NCBI GenBank assembly: GCA_030680415.1
Contig: JAUXVE010000049.1
Span: 20,024 to 84,023 of the forward strand
Reading direction: 5' to 3'
From: Rubrivivax sp.
Lineage (GTDB): Bacteria; Pseudomonadota; Gammaproteobacteria; Burkholderiales; Burkholderiaceae_C
Length of the DNA: 64,000 bases
Part shown: positions 25,510-34,917 of the stretch, piece after piece
Layout: each line of letters starts with the position of its first letter
Position numbering within the stretch: the first letter of the stretch is position 1
Program-made: the position numbers and the translations under genes
Notes under the pieces: generated by a model
Told to the model about the DNA's origin: nothing
The model's database searches: none
Seen by the model: the letters and a program-made list of their open reading frames with translations, nothing else

Positions 25510-28500
25510 ATGCGCTACGGAGACACCATCCGCTTCGACCCGATTGAATCGGTCGTCCAACTGCGGCTTGCCAACCAGGACGACGAGGCACTGCGCCTCG
25601 TCAAGAACTACGTCATCTCCGACGAGATGGCCGAGCGCATCAACTCGGTCATCTTCAATCAACTTCAGTTCGACGAGCCGGCCGACAACAAGGCCCAGTT
25701 GGTGGTAGGCAACTACGGCACGGGCAAGTCGCACCTGATGTCGGTGATCTCGTTGCTGGCCGAAGACGCCAAGTACGTCCAACACCTTCGGCATCCCAAG
25801 GTGGCCAAGGCGTCGGCGCAGATTGCCGGCAAGTTCAAGGTGCACCGCATCGAGATTTCGAGCCAGATGGCGCTGCGCGACATCATCACGCACGAGCTCG
25901 AAGCCTGCCTCGCCAGCATCGGCATCCAGTTCAAGTTTCCGGCGTCCAACACCGTCACCAACTCCAAGGATGCCTTGGAAGCCATGATGGACGCCTTCGC
26001 GCAGAAGTACCCCGACCAGGGCCTGTTGCTGGTGGTCGACGAGTTTCTTGAGTACCTGCGCTCGCGCAAGGGCAGTGACCTGATTTATGACCTGTCGTTC
26101 CTTCGCGAGATCGGCGAGATCTGCAAGAACACGCGCTTCCGCTTCATCGCCGGCGTGCAAGAGGCCATCTTCGACAGTGCCAGCTTCGAGTTCGTGGCCG
26201 ACAGCCTGCGGCGCATCCGCGACCGCTTCGTTCAGGTGCTGCTCGCGCAGCAAGACCTGAAGTTCGTCATTGCCGAGCGGCTGCTCAAGAAGTCGGCCGA
26301 CCAGCAACAGAAGATCCGCGAGTACCTCGCACCGTTTGCGCGTTTCTACAGCGACATGAACGAGCGCATGGACGACTACGTTCGCCTGTTCCCCGTCCAC
26401 CCCGACTACATCGACGTCTTCGAGCGCGTGCGCTTCGCCGAGAAGCGCGGTGCCCTGCAGACCCTGTCGCAGGCGGTGGGCCGGCTGGTCGACAAGGACG
26501 TGCCCAAGGACCGACCCGGCCTCGTCACGTTCGATTCTTACTGGGGCGAGATTCGCAACAACCCGGTTCTGCGCAGCGTGCCCGACATCCGCGAAGTGAT
26601 CGATGTGAGCCAAACGCTTGAAGACCGTGTTCGGCACGGCATGAAGCCGGCCTACAAGGCGATGGCCGAACGCATCATCCAAGCCTTGTCCGTGCACCGG
26701 CTCACCACCGGTGGCGACACGCATGTACCCGTGGGCCTGATGGCCACCGAACTGCGCGACGGTCTGTGCCTCTACCACCCGGGCATCGAAGACATGGGCG
26801 GCGATCCGGCCGACGACCTCCTGACCCAGGTTCAGACCGTCCTGCGCGAAGTGCTCAAGACGGTCAACGGACAGTTCATCTCCAAGGCGGCCGACACAGA
26901 ACAGTACTACCTCGACCTGAAGAAGAACGTCGACTACGACGCGCAGATCGAAAAGAAGATCACCACCCTCGACGACGAAAAGCTAGACCGGGCGTACTAC
27001 AGCGCTGTCCGGCAACTGATGGAGTGCTCCGACACCACCTATGTCACCGGCCACCAGATCTGGCAGCACCGGCTGGAATGGGTAGAGCACAAGGTCGAGC
27101 GCAGCGGTTACCTGTTCTTCGGCGCGCCGAATGACCGGCCGACAGCGCAGCCCGATCGCGACTTCTACCTCTACTTCCTGCAGCCCTTCGATCCGCCCAA
27201 GTTCAAGAAGCAAGACCTGCCCGACGAGGTGTTCCTCAAGCTGGCCGGTCGCGATGCCGCCATCACCTCGATCATCGAACGCTACGCCGCTGCACTCGAC
27301 CTGACATCCACGAGTTCCGGCCAAGCCAAGGCGATCTACCAGGACAAGGCCGCAACGGCGCTGCGCGACATGGCCAAGTGGCTGCGCGACAAGCAGCTCA
27401 CAGCGTACGAGGTCACCTACCAAGGCAAGAGCAAGACGCTGCAAGACTGGCTCAAGGGCGTGAACCTGCGCGAGCGGGCGCACATCGACGCCAGCAGCAC
27501 GGTGGCATTTCGCGACGTCGTGAATGTCGTCACCGGCCTGTGCCTGGCGCCGCACTTCTCGAACCTGGCGCCTGAGTACCCGAATTTCAGCGTGCTGATC
27601 ACCGAGACCAACCGACGGCCTGCCGTGCAAAGTGCGTTGCGCGCGCTAGCTGGCAGCCCGCGCGCCCGGGATGCCACCGCAGTGCTCGATGCCTTGGAAG
27701 CGCTGGACGGGGACCGCATCGACCCGTCGAAGTCGCGCTATGCCAAATCATTGTTGGCGCGGTTGGCCGCGAAGGGCGATGGTCAGGTGCTCAATCGCAC
27801 CGAGCTGTTCACGGGCGGGCTGGGCGTCGAGTACTACGACGACGGCAAGACGCGGCTGGAGCCCGACTGGGTGCTGCTCGTGGCGGCGTGCCTGGTGCAC
27901 TCAGGCGACATCGTGCTGGCGGTGGCAGGCGACAAGATCGACTCCAGCCGGCTAAGCCTGCTCACCGAGCGCGGGCTCGACGACCTGGTGTCGTTCAAGC
28001 ACATCGAGCGCCCCAAGCAGTTGAACGTCAATGTGCTGCGGGCGCTCTTCGACCTGCTGGGCCTGCCGCCTGGCCATGTGCAGGGCGTCAGCCAGGGCGA
28101 TGACGCGCCAGTCATCGCACTGCAGTCCAAGCTGACGACGCTGGTGAACGAGTTGCTCACCACGCAGACGGCGCTGTCGGGGGGCTTGGGCCAGGGCTTG
28201 GGTATCTGGGGGCAGAACCTGCTCACCGACGCCGAGGTCAAGGACAGCCGGGCCCGACTTGAGAGCCTGAAGACGTTCTGCGAGAGCCTGTCCCCCTACA
28301 ACAGCGTGGGCAAGCTCAAGAACATTCGCGTCACGGTGGAAGACATCGAGGCCCAGAAGACCAATCTGGCCACGCTGGACCTGGTCAAGGGGCTGCACAA
28401 GCTGTCCGGTGACCTCAGCCCCTGGGCCAACTACCTTGCACAGGCCGAACTCGCCTTGCCCGCCGACAACGCCTGGGTGACCACGGCCCGCGACGCACGT

Positions 28501-29241
28501 GCCAAACTCGTCAGCGACTTCGCCGCGCATCGCGATCTGACCAAGGTTCCGGCGATGCGCCAGGCGCTGGAGAAGCTGAAGAAGGACTACATCGCAGCCT
28601 ACATCGGCCTGCACACCAAAGCCCGTCTGGGCGTGTCGGAAGACAAGGCGAAGGCCGGGCTCACCAAAGACGCGCGCTTGGTATCGCTGAACCGGCTTGC
28701 CACCATCGACCTGATGCCCTCGGGTCAACTGACCGAGTTTCAGGACCGCATGGCAGGCCTGAAGAGCTGCTACCAACTCACCGAGGGTGAACTCGCATCG
28801 AGCCCGGTGTGCCCGCACTGCCAATTCCGCCCGGTGAACGAAGCGCTGGCCTTCGCGTCGGCCGCCAACCAGCTGACCACACTGGACAGCAAGCTCGATG
28901 AACTGACCACAGGCTGGACCCAGACCCTGCTGGAGAACCTCGACGACCCCATCATCCAAGGCAACTTGGAACTGCTCAAGTCGGCCGACCGCAAGCAGAT
29001 CGAGGGTTTCATCACGAACAAGGCCTTGCCAGAGCCGCTGGCTGCCGAGTTCATCACAGCCGTGCGCGAAGCCCTCTCCGGCTTGACCAAGGAAGTGGTC
29101 AAGCTGGCTGACATCCAGGCGGCCTTGCTCGCCGGGGGCTCGCCGACCACACCCGAAGAGTTGAAGGCCCGTTTCGACAAGTTCATCGCCGAGCGCACAC
29201 GCGGCAAGGACGCGAGCAAGCTGAGGTTCATCGTCGAATGA
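25510..29241 (+). CDS. brxC: BREX P-loop protein BrxC
   Basis: 1243 residues, the size of BrxC/PglY. Walker A GNYGTGKS is at residues 67-74, Walker B LLVVDEFLEYLRS at about 173-185. A helical middle region follows and a C-terminal zinc-ribbon-like CPHC lies near residue 1100 (SSPVCPHCQFRPVNE), with only one Cys pair visible. BrxC is the essential large ATPase of all BREX systems. It begins 3 bases after brxF and its stop overlaps the Schlafen-type gene (ATGA). Confidence 0.93.
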   Translation: MRYGDTIRFDPIESVVQLRLANQDDEALRLVKNYVISDEMAERINSVIFNQLQFDEPADNKAQLVVGNYGTGKSHLMSVISLLAEDAKYVQHLRHPKVAKASAQIAGKFKVHRIEISSQMALRDIITHELEACLASIGIQFKFPASNTVTNSKDALEAMMDAFAQKYPDQGLLLVVDEFLEYLRSRKGSDLIYDLSFLREIGEICKNTRFRFIAGVQEAIFDSASFEFVADSLRRIRDRFVQVLLAQQDLKFVIAERLLKKSADQQQKIREYLAPFARFYSDMNERMDDYVRLFPVHPDYIDVFERVRFAEKRGALQTLSQAVGRLVDKDVPKDRPGLVTFDSYWGEIRNNPVLRSVPDIREVIDVSQTLEDRVRHGMKPAYKAMAERIIQALSVHRLTTGGDTHVPVGLMATELRDGLCLYHPGIEDMGGDPADDLLTQVQTVLREVLKTVNGQFISKAADTEQYYLDLKKNVDYDAQIEKKITTLDDEKLDRAYYSAVRQLMECSDTTYVTGHQIWQHRLEWVEHKVERSGYLFFGAPNDRPTAQPDRDFYLYFLQPFDPPKFKKQDLPDEVFLKLAGRDAAITSIIERYAAALDLTSTSSGQAKAIYQDKAATALRDMAKWLRDKQLTAYEVTYQGKSKTLQDWLKGVNLRERAHIDASSTVAFRDVVNVVTGLCLAPHFSNLAPEYPNFSVLITETNRRPAVQSALRALAGSPRARDATAVLDALEALDGDRIDPSKSRYAKSLLARLAAKGDGQVLNRTELFTGGLGVEYYDDGKTRLEPDWVLLVAACLVHSGDIVLAVAGDKIDSSRLSLLTERGLDDLVSFKHIERPKQLNVNVLRALFDLLGLPPGHVQGVSQGDDAPVIALQSKLTTLVNELLTTQTALSGGLGQGLGIWGQNLLTDAEVKDSRARLESLKTFCESLSPYNSVGKLKNIRVTVEDIEAQKTNLATLDLVKGLHKLSGDLSPWANYLAQAELALPADNAWVTTARDARAKLVSDFAAHRDLTKVPAMRQALEKLKKDYIAAYIGLHTKARLGVSEDKAKAGLTKDARLVSLNRLATIDLMPSGQLTEFQDRMAGLKSCYQLTEGELASSPVCPHCQFRPVNEALAFASAANQLTTLDSKLDELTTGWTQTLLENLDDPIIQGNLELLKSADRKQIEGFITNKALPEPLAAEFITAVREALSGLTKEVVKLADIQAALLAGGSPTTPEELKARFDKFIAERTRGKDASKLRFIVE

Positions 29242-31109
29242 GCATGACCCGCGATGAACTCCTCGCCAAGCTGAACTCGATCGAGTGGGACGACATCGAG
29301 TTCAAAGAGGCCTTGTGGGAGGTGCCGAAAAGCGCGCTGAGCACCGTGAGTGCGTTCGCCAATACGTCGGGCGGCCACCTTGTGTTCGGCGTGCGGGAAG
29401 CGAACGGCAGTTTCGTGGTCCAAGGCGTGACGGGCGCTGATCGTGTGCAAGACAACTTTTTGGGTTTGGTACGGGACGCAAAGAAAGTCAGCGTCTTTCT
29501 GCCCATCACGAGTCAGCCATTGAATCTGAGCGAAGGCACGGTCCTCGTCTTCTTCATTCCCGAGGCGCACCGGTCCGAAAAGCCGGTCTTCCTCGACGGG
29601 AACCCAAAGAACGCCTTCATTCGCCGTGGCGGGCGCGACGACACCTGCACGGGCGACGAGTTGTTGCGATTCATGCGCGACGGCGCGGGCCCCCGATTCG
29701 ATGGCCAGTTGGTTCCAGATCTCAACGTCGAGCGGTGCTTCGACCCGACGACGGTACGCTGGTATCGCAAGCGACTGTCTGAACGCGATAGCGGGCGCTA
29801 CGACACGCTCACCGACATCGAATTCCTGCAACAAATGGGCTGCGTCGCAGAGCAAGAGGATCGGCTCGTCGCAAATCGCGCAGGCGTGCTGGCGTTCGGT
29901 ACCGACGCCGCTTTCCGCCAAGTGCTTCAGCGGCCGGTGGTCGACTTTCGCGTCTACCAAGGGGCGAAGGCCGAGTATTCGTCAAGCGTTCGTTGGATAG
30001 ACCGCCTGGACCCGATGCCAGAAGAAAATCTCTTCAAGACTTGGCAGGCTGTGATCCAGTTCTACAACAAGCATGCCGACCATCCATTCGGTATCGACGC
30101 CGGGACCCTGTTCCGTGCCGATGCCCCACCCGACTACGTCTCCTTCCGCGAAGCCGCCATCAATCTCTTGATCCACCAGGACTTCGGCGATGTTGGCCGC
30201 AAGCCGTCCATCCTGTTCTTCCGAGACCAGACCGAGTTCTTCAACCCTGGCGACGCCTTCTCGAGCGTTGAGCATTTGATCGATCCCGGTGAAAAGCCAG
30301 TGCGCAACCCCAGTGTCGTTTCACTGTTCCGCCGCATCGGCCTGTCAGAGCAAGCCGGCTCCGGCGTCGGGGCCATCTATGCCAGTTGGCGCGAGCTCGG
30401 CAACATGCTGCCGACCATCGAAAACGACCGTGTGGAGAAGACTTTCCTGCTCCGGCTGACCAATGAAAAGCTGCTCACCGAGGCCCAACTGCTGGCCCAA
30501 GCGCAGATCGGCGTGAGACTGACGGAGCAGGAAGCCGCGGTCTTCGCCTATCTGGCCCGTAAAGGGCGTGTCACGCTCGTCGATGTGAAGGGCTTGACCG
30601 GACTGAACAGCCCTGACGCAGTGAGGCTTGTACAGCGACTGACCGTACAAGCTCTAGTAGAGGTACCAGTGGCCGGCAGCCCGATGGTCCGATTGGCAGA
30701 GCCATTTCGTCAGCGCTTCCTGCCCGAATCGACGGAGAAGTCCCAGGAAAATCAATGGGTTACTGATTCCACCGACGCCGTACAAGCTACCGTACAAGTC
30801 ACTCCGGGTCAGGCAGATACCTCCCTTGCACTTGTACAGTTGTCCGCGATTCAGCGGGTGATCATTGAGCTGTCGGACACGCCGCGCACCGGCGCAGAGC
30901 TCAAGGAAGCCACAGGCCTCAGGCACCGCGCCAACTTCGTGACTCAGCACCTCAACCCACTTCTCGCGGCGGGTGTGCTTCGTCGGACCATTCCACAGAA
31001 GCCGACGTCACCGATGCAGCAGTACGCGCTGACTGAGATCGGGCTACGGCTAAAGGCGTTGCATAGCCAGTCCACGGCGAGCGACGTGGAACGGCAATCT
31101 ACGAAATGA
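29238..31109 (+). CDS. Schlafen AlbA_2 / HATPase_c_4 / winged-helix protein
   Basis: 623 residues. Residues about 15-140 form an AlbA_2 (Schlafen core) domain with DIEFKEALWEVP, SAFANTSGGHLVFGVRE and AFIRRGGRDDTCTGDEL. Residues about 290-400 carry the HATPase_c_4 pattern REAAINLLIHQDFGDVG and SVVSLFRRIGLSEQAGSGVG. Two winged-helix-like segments follow (QEAAVFAYLARKGRVTLVDV and a C-terminal one near 545-600). Such proteins are usually transcription regulators or RNA-binding factors; animal Schlafens are tRNA nucleases. It overlaps brxC and pglX by 4 bases each and is not a standard BREX-3 gene. Confidence 0.85.
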   Translation: MSMTRDELLAKLNSIEWDDIEFKEALWEVPKSALSTVSAFANTSGGHLVFGVREANGSFVVQGVTGADRVQDNFLGLVRDAKKVSVFLPITSQPLNLSEGTVLVFFIPEAHRSEKPVFLDGNPKNAFIRRGGRDDTCTGDELLRFMRDGAGPRFDGQLVPDLNVERCFDPTTVRWYRKRLSERDSGRYDTLTDIEFLQQMGCVAEQEDRLVANRAGVLAFGTDAAFRQVLQRPVVDFRVYQGAKAEYSSSVRWIDRLDPMPEENLFKTWQAVIQFYNKHADHPFGIDAGTLFRADAPPDYVSFREAAINLLIHQDFGDVGRKPSILFFRDQTEFFNPGDAFSSVEHLIDPGEKPVRNPSVVSLFRRIGLSEQAGSGVGAIYASWRELGNMLPTIENDRVEKTFLLRLTNEKLLTEAQLLAQAQIGVRLTEQEAAVFAYLARKGRVTLVDVKGLTGLNSPDAVRLVQRLTVQALVEVPVAGSPMVRLAEPFRQRFLPESTEKSQENQWVTDSTDAVQATVQVTPGQADTSLALVQLSAIQRVIIELSDTPRTGAELKEATGLRHRANFVTQHLNPLLAAGVLRRTIPQKPTSPMQQYALTEIGLRLKALHSQSTASDVERQSTK

Positions 31110-33892
31110 CCGACACCATGTCCCTGTTCCAAGCCAGCTCCGTCGCGGTCGCACCTGTCGAATGCCTGGGCCAGGCATTCCCGAGCGACGATGCGCGGCG
31201 ACAGCACTTCCTTGGCCTGCTGCGCGCAAAGCTCGCAGACCCGGCATTCCGCACGATCGAGGGCTTCCCTGTTGCCAGCGACGAGGACATCCTGGCCCTG
31301 TCCGATCCGCCGTACTTCACGGCGTGCCCGAATCCGTTCATTCCGGACTTCATCAAGCACTACGGCAAGCCCTACGACCCGGCCAGCGGCTATAGCCGGG
31401 AACCCTTGACGGTGGACGTGCAGGAGGGCAAGACCGACGCGCTGTACAAGGCTCACGGATACCACACCAAGGTCCCGCATCTGGCGATCGTGCCGTCGAT
31501 CCTGCACTACACCGAGCCGGGTGACGTGGTGCTCGATAGCTTTTGCGGGTCGGGCATGACGGGCGTAGCTGCGCAGTGGTGCGGGGCGGCGCCGTTGGCG
31601 TATCGAGCGCAGTTGGAAGCCGAGTGGAAAGCATCCGGGCGCCTCGCGCCAAAGTGGGGTTCTAGGCGCGTGGTCTTGAACGACCTTTCGCCTGCCGCCG
31701 TGTTCATCGCTGCGAACTACAACATGCCGTTCGATGTCGATGCGTTTGCGAAGGCAGGCAAGACGCTGCTCAACGAAATTGCGACCGAGCTCGGGTGGAT
31801 GTACGAGACGAGGCACACCGATGGGACCAAAGGTCGTATCGAGTACACAGTCTGGAGCGAAGTGTTCTCGTGCCCTTCATGCACCGGTGAGATCGTTTTC
31901 TCAGATGAGGCGCTTGACCCAGAGACGAAGCGTGTGCGAGCCAGTTTCCCTTGCCCGCATTGCACCACAAAGCTAACCAAGGACAACCTCGAACGGGTCT
32001 TTGAAAGCCGAACGGACCCCGCAACTGGCGAGCCATGGCGCAGAGTGAAATTCCGCCCTTCACTAATCGTCTACTCGGTTGGCTCTTCCAAATACGAGAA
32101 GGCCCCGGAAGTTGACGATCTAGCGCTTCTCGGAAAGATCGACGCGCTTCCGCTGCCACCTGGACTCCCAACAGATCGATTTCCGATCGAAGAAATGAGT
32201 CATGGCTCTCGGATTGCACCAAAGGGCTTTACGCGCATTCATCACTTCTTCTTGCCGCGTGCCGCGCACGCGATGGCTGCGCTGTGGGGTAAGGCAAAAG
32301 CTGAAAGCGATGCGCGGCTACGAAACATGCTGCTCTTCTTGGTGGAACAGGCTATTTGGGGTTCGTCGGTTCTGAATCGGTATGGACCCCTTCACTTCTC
32401 CCAGGTCAATCGCTATCTCAATGGCGTCTACTACGTTGCCTCCCAGCATGCTGAGTGCAGCCCTTGGTACAACTTAGACGGAAAGCTAAAGCGACTGACG
32501 AGCGCGTTTCGATCTGAGCGACTTTCTAGTGCCGGCGCTGCCGTCATGGCAGTCGGGTCCGCAGCATCGCTGAATGTCCCAGATGGCTCAATCGACTACA
32601 TCTTCACCGACCCACCCTTCGGCGAGAACATCTTCTACGCTGATCTCAACTTCTTGGTTGAGAGCTGGCATCGTGTCGTTACCGACGCAACGCCGGAGGC
32701 CATCGTTGACCACTTCAAGGACAAAGGGCTTCAGGACTACCACACGTTGATGCGCCGATGCTTTGATGAATACCATCGAGTCCTAAAGCCCGGCCGTTGG
32801 ATGACTGTGGTTTTCTCGAATTCGAGCGCGGCCGTTTGGAACGCCATTCAGGCTGCATTGCAACAGGCAGGCTTCGTCGTCGCCAACGTGTCGGCGATGG
32901 ACAAGCAGCAAGGTAGCTATCGGCAGGTCACGTCCACGACAGCGGTAAAGCAGGACTTGGTGATCTCGGCGTACAAACCCAATGGCGGCCTTGAGGATCG
33001 GTTCGCAAAAGCCGCCGGCAATGAAGACTCAGCCTGGGACTTCGTCCGCTCGCACCTCAAGTACCTGCCGACGGTGAAGCTGAAGGAGAACGAACTCGAA
33101 TTCATCGCCGAGCGTGACCCACGCGTGATCTTTGATCGCATGGTTGCCTTCTTTGTGCGCCACAACTTTTCCGTCCCGGTTTCGAGCCAGGAATTTCAGG
33201 CTGGCCTGTCGCAGCGCTTCGCTGAGCGCGACGGCATGGTCTTCCTGCCCGAGCAAGTGACCGAGTACGACCGCAAGCGCATGCAGACCGCATCGGCGCC
33301 GCAGATGGAGCTCTTCATTTCCGATGAGCGATCGGCGATCGATTGGCTGACGGATTTTCTACGGCGCAAGCCCTCGACCTATCAGGAACTGCACCCGGAG
33401 TTCATCAAACAACTCGGCGCAGGCTGGAAGAAGCACGAAGCCAAGCCTGAGCTGTCGGCGCTGCTGGAAGACAACTTCCTGCGCTACGACCCCAAGGCCA
33501 AGGACGGCCAGGATGTGCCGTCGCAAATTCACAGCTATCTCTCCAGCAACTGGGCAACCCTGCGCAACTTGAACAAGAACGATCCGCGGCTCAAGGCCGC
33601 GGCCACCGATCGTTGGTTCGTGCCAGACCCCACCAAGGCGCAAGAGCTGGAGAAGGTCAGAGAGAGGTCGCTGCTGAAGGAGTTCGAGACCTACAAGGCA
33701 CACGCCGGCCGCAAGCTCAAGGAGTTCCGGCTGGAAGTGATGCGAACGGGCTTCAAGACATGCTGGGGCAACCGCGACTACGCCACCATCATTGCCGTCG
33801 CCAAGAAGGTGCCCGACGATGTGCTGCAGGAAGACGAGAAGCTGCTGCTCTGGTATGACCAAGCCCTGACAAGAACGGAGGTTGACGCATGA
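31106..33892 (+). CDS. pglX: BREX-3 adenine-specific DNA methyltransferase PglX
   Basis: 928 residues. SAM motif I is VVLDSFCGSGMTGVAAQ near residue 141 and the catalytic motif DPPFGENIFYADLN near 501. Between them are two CxxC pairs (CPSCTGEIVF and FPCPHCTTK, about 258-290) that look like a zinc ribbon. The C-terminal third is probably the recognition and interaction region. It methylates host adenines in an asymmetric motif and is needed for self-protection and defence. GC is about 65% at 31261-31320 but 50-53% around 32161-32520, so the gene is mosaic. Confidence 0.92.
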   Translation: MTDTMSLFQASSVAVAPVECLGQAFPSDDARRQHFLGLLRAKLADPAFRTIEGFPVASDEDILALSDPPYFTACPNPFIPDFIKHYGKPYDPASGYSREPLTVDVQEGKTDALYKAHGYHTKVPHLAIVPSILHYTEPGDVVLDSFCGSGMTGVAAQWCGAAPLAYRAQLEAEWKASGRLAPKWGSRRVVLNDLSPAAVFIAANYNMPFDVDAFAKAGKTLLNEIATELGWMYETRHTDGTKGRIEYTVWSEVFSCPSCTGEIVFSDEALDPETKRVRASFPCPHCTTKLTKDNLERVFESRTDPATGEPWRRVKFRPSLIVYSVGSSKYEKAPEVDDLALLGKIDALPLPPGLPTDRFPIEEMSHGSRIAPKGFTRIHHFFLPRAAHAMAALWGKAKAESDARLRNMLLFLVEQAIWGSSVLNRYGPLHFSQVNRYLNGVYYVASQHAECSPWYNLDGKLKRLTSAFRSERLSSAGAAVMAVGSAASLNVPDGSIDYIFTDPPFGENIFYADLNFLVESWHRVVTDATPEAIVDHFKDKGLQDYHTLMRRCFDEYHRVLKPGRWMTVVFSNSSAAVWNAIQAALQQAGFVVANVSAMDKQQGSYRQVTSTTAVKQDLVISAYKPNGGLEDRFAKAAGNEDSAWDFVRSHLKYLPTVKLKENELEFIAERDPRVIFDRMVAFFVRHNFSVPVSSQEFQAGLSQRFAERDGMVFLPEQVTEYDRKRMQTASAPQMELFISDERSAIDWLTDFLRRKPSTYQELHPEFIKQLGAGWKKHEAKPELSALLEDNFLRYDPKAKDGQDVPSQIHSYLSSNWATLRNLNKNDPRLKAAATDRWFVPDPTKAQELEKVRERSLLKEFETYKAHAGRKLKEFRLEVMRTGFKTCWGNRDYATIIAVAKKVPDDVLQEDEKLLLWYDQALTRTEVDA

Positions 33893-34917
33893 GTGCACTC
33901 AGCAAAGTCGAAGTCGACAACTTCACCGCCTTCAAGAAACTGTCGGTCGATCTCTCGCCTGGCGTCAATGTATTCATTGGTACCAACGGTACTGGCAAGA
34001 CGCACTTGCTGAAGTTGCTGTACACGTCCTGCTCCATCACCGAGGGGGAACAGGAGCCGTTTTCTGCCAAGCTGCGCGACGTTTTCAAGCCCTACGAGAA
34101 CCGCCTGGGTCGATTGGTCAGGCGGCAAACCGGCAGTGCCACGGCGAAGTTGGCGATATGGCGCGGTGCGGACTTGAGGATCGGAGCAAGCTTCTCGAAC
34201 CACACGGACAAGGCCGAAAGTGCAAAGACCACTGGCGAGTCAAAGTGGAAGGGCGCCAAGACGGTGGCCGCTTACATCCCAGTCAAAGAGATGTTGGCAC
34301 ATGCTCCGGGTTTCAGATCGCTCTACAAGAAGCGCGAGATAGCGTTCGAAGAAACGTACGCCGACATCATTGACCTCGCCTACTTGCCCAAGTTGATGGG
34401 GCAGCCAGACAAGGCACGTACCCGCCTGCTGAAGACATTGGAACAGGCGATCCAAGGCAAGGTGATCGTCAAGGGCGAACACTTCTTCCTGAAGAATAAG
34501 CAAGGTGAACTGGAGTTTTCGCTCCTGGCAGAAGGCATGCGCAAGCTGGCACTGATCTGGCTGTTGATCCAGAACGGCGTGCTGCTCGGTGGCTCGGTCC
34601 TGTTCTGGGATGAGCCGGAGTCGAACCTGAACCCAAGCCTCATGAAGGAAGTGGTGACGTTGATGCTGGAGTTGCAACGCATGGGCGTGCAGATCTTTCT
34701 CGCAACGCATAACTACGTGGTGCTAAAGGAGTTCGACCTTCAGAAGGCGAAAACCGACAAGGTACGCTTCCACTCGCTGTACCGCGGAGAAGACGACGCG
34801 GTTACCGTTTCCTCCGTCGACAGCTATCTGGAAATTCACCCCAACGCGATAGCGTCCACTTTTTCTGACCTATACGACCGTGACGTGGAGCGCGCGTTGA
34901 AGGGGACGAGTCAATGA
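33889..34917 (+). CDS. ABC-type AAA ATPase (AAA_15/21, OLD/AriA-like) of embedded module
   Basis: 342 residues. Strand VEVDNFTAFKKLSVDLSPGVNVFIG leads into Walker A GTNGTGKT (residues 31-38). A helical insertion (about 60-190) precedes the signature-like LLAEGMRKLALIWLL at about 212, Walker B VLFWDEPESNLNP at about 237-249 and the switch histidine in IFLATHNYVVLK. This is the SMC/ABC-like ATPase architecture used by OLD, PtuA and AriA (PARIS) defence proteins. It lacks any nuclease domain itself, but the next gene, overlapped by ATGA, encodes a PD-(D/E)XK-like protein. Not a BREX-3 core gene. Confidence 0.9.
   Translation: MSALSKVEVDNFTAFKKLSVDLSPGVNVFIGTNGTGKTHLLKLLYTSCSITEGEQEPFSAKLRDVFKPYENRLGRLVRRQTGSATAKLAIWRGADLRIGASFSNHTDKAESAKTTGESKWKGAKTVAAYIPVKEMLAHAPGFRSLYKKREIAFEETYADIIDLAYLPKLMGQPDKARTRLLKTLEQAIQGKVIVKGEHFFLKNKQGELEFSLLAEGMRKLALIWLLIQNGVLLGGSVLFWDEPESNLNPSLMKEVVTLMLELQRMGVQIFLATHNYVVLKEFDLQKAKTDKVRFHSLYRGEDDAVTVSSVDSYLEIHPNAIASTFSDLYDRDVERALKGTSQ

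Noticed and set aside
30626..30652. GCTTGTAC/GTACAAGC inverted repeat and further TGTAC steps near 30780-30840 inside the Schlafen-type gene
   Set aside because: All lie in frame within the coding region where Val-Gln pairs recur (GTACAA/GTACAG codons), so the pattern is explained by the protein sequence.
33889..34917. Reading the ATPase plus its neighbour as a PARIS (AriA-AriB) system
   Set aside because: The ATPase would fit AriA loosely, but the partner shows an ExK nuclease-like site and not the TOPRIM/DUF4435 pattern of AriB.
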